This document shows positions 6,116-6,205 of a DNA stretch of 6,205 bases, one piece after another. Position numbers and translations under genes: made by a program. Positions within the stretch are counted from its first letter, which is position 1; every line of letters begins with the position of its first letter. The notes below the pieces were generated by a model that worked only from the letters and a program-made list of their open reading frames with translations, did no database searches and was not told the origin of the DNA. This DNA is from Phycisphaerales bacterium (GTDB taxonomy: Bacteria > Planctomycetota > Phycisphaerae > Phycisphaerales > Phycisphaeraceae): the NCBI GenBank assembly GCA_012031455.1, contig JAAUTM010000094.1, positions 1 to 6,205 on the forward strand, in the 5' to 3' direction.

Positions 6116-6205
6116 ATGACCCAACCCATTGTGAACAATATTGACCCAGCCAGCCCGTCAATAAACCCGGCGGAAACCCCCGCGCGCAAGCCTGTGCCAC
6201 GCTGG
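6116..6205 (+). CDS. Start of an unidentified gene running off the right edge
   Basis: From ATG 6116 a frame stays open for 30 codons to the end of the window. CGGA lies 5 bases upstream as a weak ribosome site. The visible N-terminus is polar and rich in proline, asparagine and alanine (MTQPIVNNIDPASPSINPAE), ending in RKPVPRW. It looks like a disordered leader, possibly before a folded or membrane domain beyond the edge. No function can be assigned. Confidence 0.4.
   Translation, partial: MTQPIVNNIDPASPSINPAETPARKPVPRW

Noticed and set aside
6028..6205. Fifth frame break joining the small ORF to the gene at 6116
   Set aside because: The frames could be joined near 6095-6105, but neither side has a recognisable family motif, so nothing supports the join.
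1..6205. CRISPR array, tRNA, rRNA, insertion sequence or attachment site
   Set aside because: No regularly spaced repeats, cloverleaf, transposase motifs or paired terminal repeats were seen on either strand.

Overview
The window is 6.2 kb of compact bacterial DNA, moderately GC-rich, with every recognisable gene on the + strand. It is part of a cell-surface polysaccharide locus. It holds the C-terminal part of a bacterial tyrosine autokinase (BY-kinase), an intramembrane CPBP/CAAX-type protease, a complete dTDP-L-rhamnose set in the order rmlA-rmlC-rmlD-rmlB, an RdgB/HAM1-type XTP/dITP diphosphatase, and the start of an unidentified gene at the right edge. The host is a diderm-type bacterium. 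The style of the RdgB C-terminus and of the protease suggests Planctomycetota or another PVC-group member, but this is an impression from memory and is held loosely.

Layout: kinase 1-681 (its 5' end lies outside the window), protease about 709-1679, a 186-base gap, rmlA 1866-2752, rmlC 2749-3249, rmlD 3242-4139, rmlB 4165-5211, rdgB about 5290-5998, a doubtful 36-codon ORF 5995-6105, and a partial reading frame from 6116. The rml genes overlap or nearly abut: rmlA/rmlC by four bases, rmlC/rmlD by eight, and rmlD to rmlB is a 25-base gap. They are therefore probably one transcription and translation unit.

RmlA makes dTDP-glucose, RmlB dehydrates it, RmlC epimerises and RmlD reduces it to dTDP-L-rhamnose, the donor for rhamnose in surface polysaccharide. 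The BY-kinase would control polymerisation and export of such a polymer. The protease resembles the CAAX-protease-related proteins found near exosortase/PEP-CTERM loci. RdgB is a housekeeping nucleotide-pool cleaner.

The most striking feature is that four of the six genes that begin and end inside the window (protease, rmlA, rmlD, rdgB) are each split by a single one-base shift. Three shifts sit exactly on homopolymers (C5, G7, A7). Correcting one base in each restores a full-length protein with all expected motifs. This looks more like sequencing or assembly error than biology, though recent mutation cannot be excluded from the sequence alone. I see no clearly novel system here. The more unusual biological points are the divergent HxH-bearing RmlC and the kinase/protease pairing.
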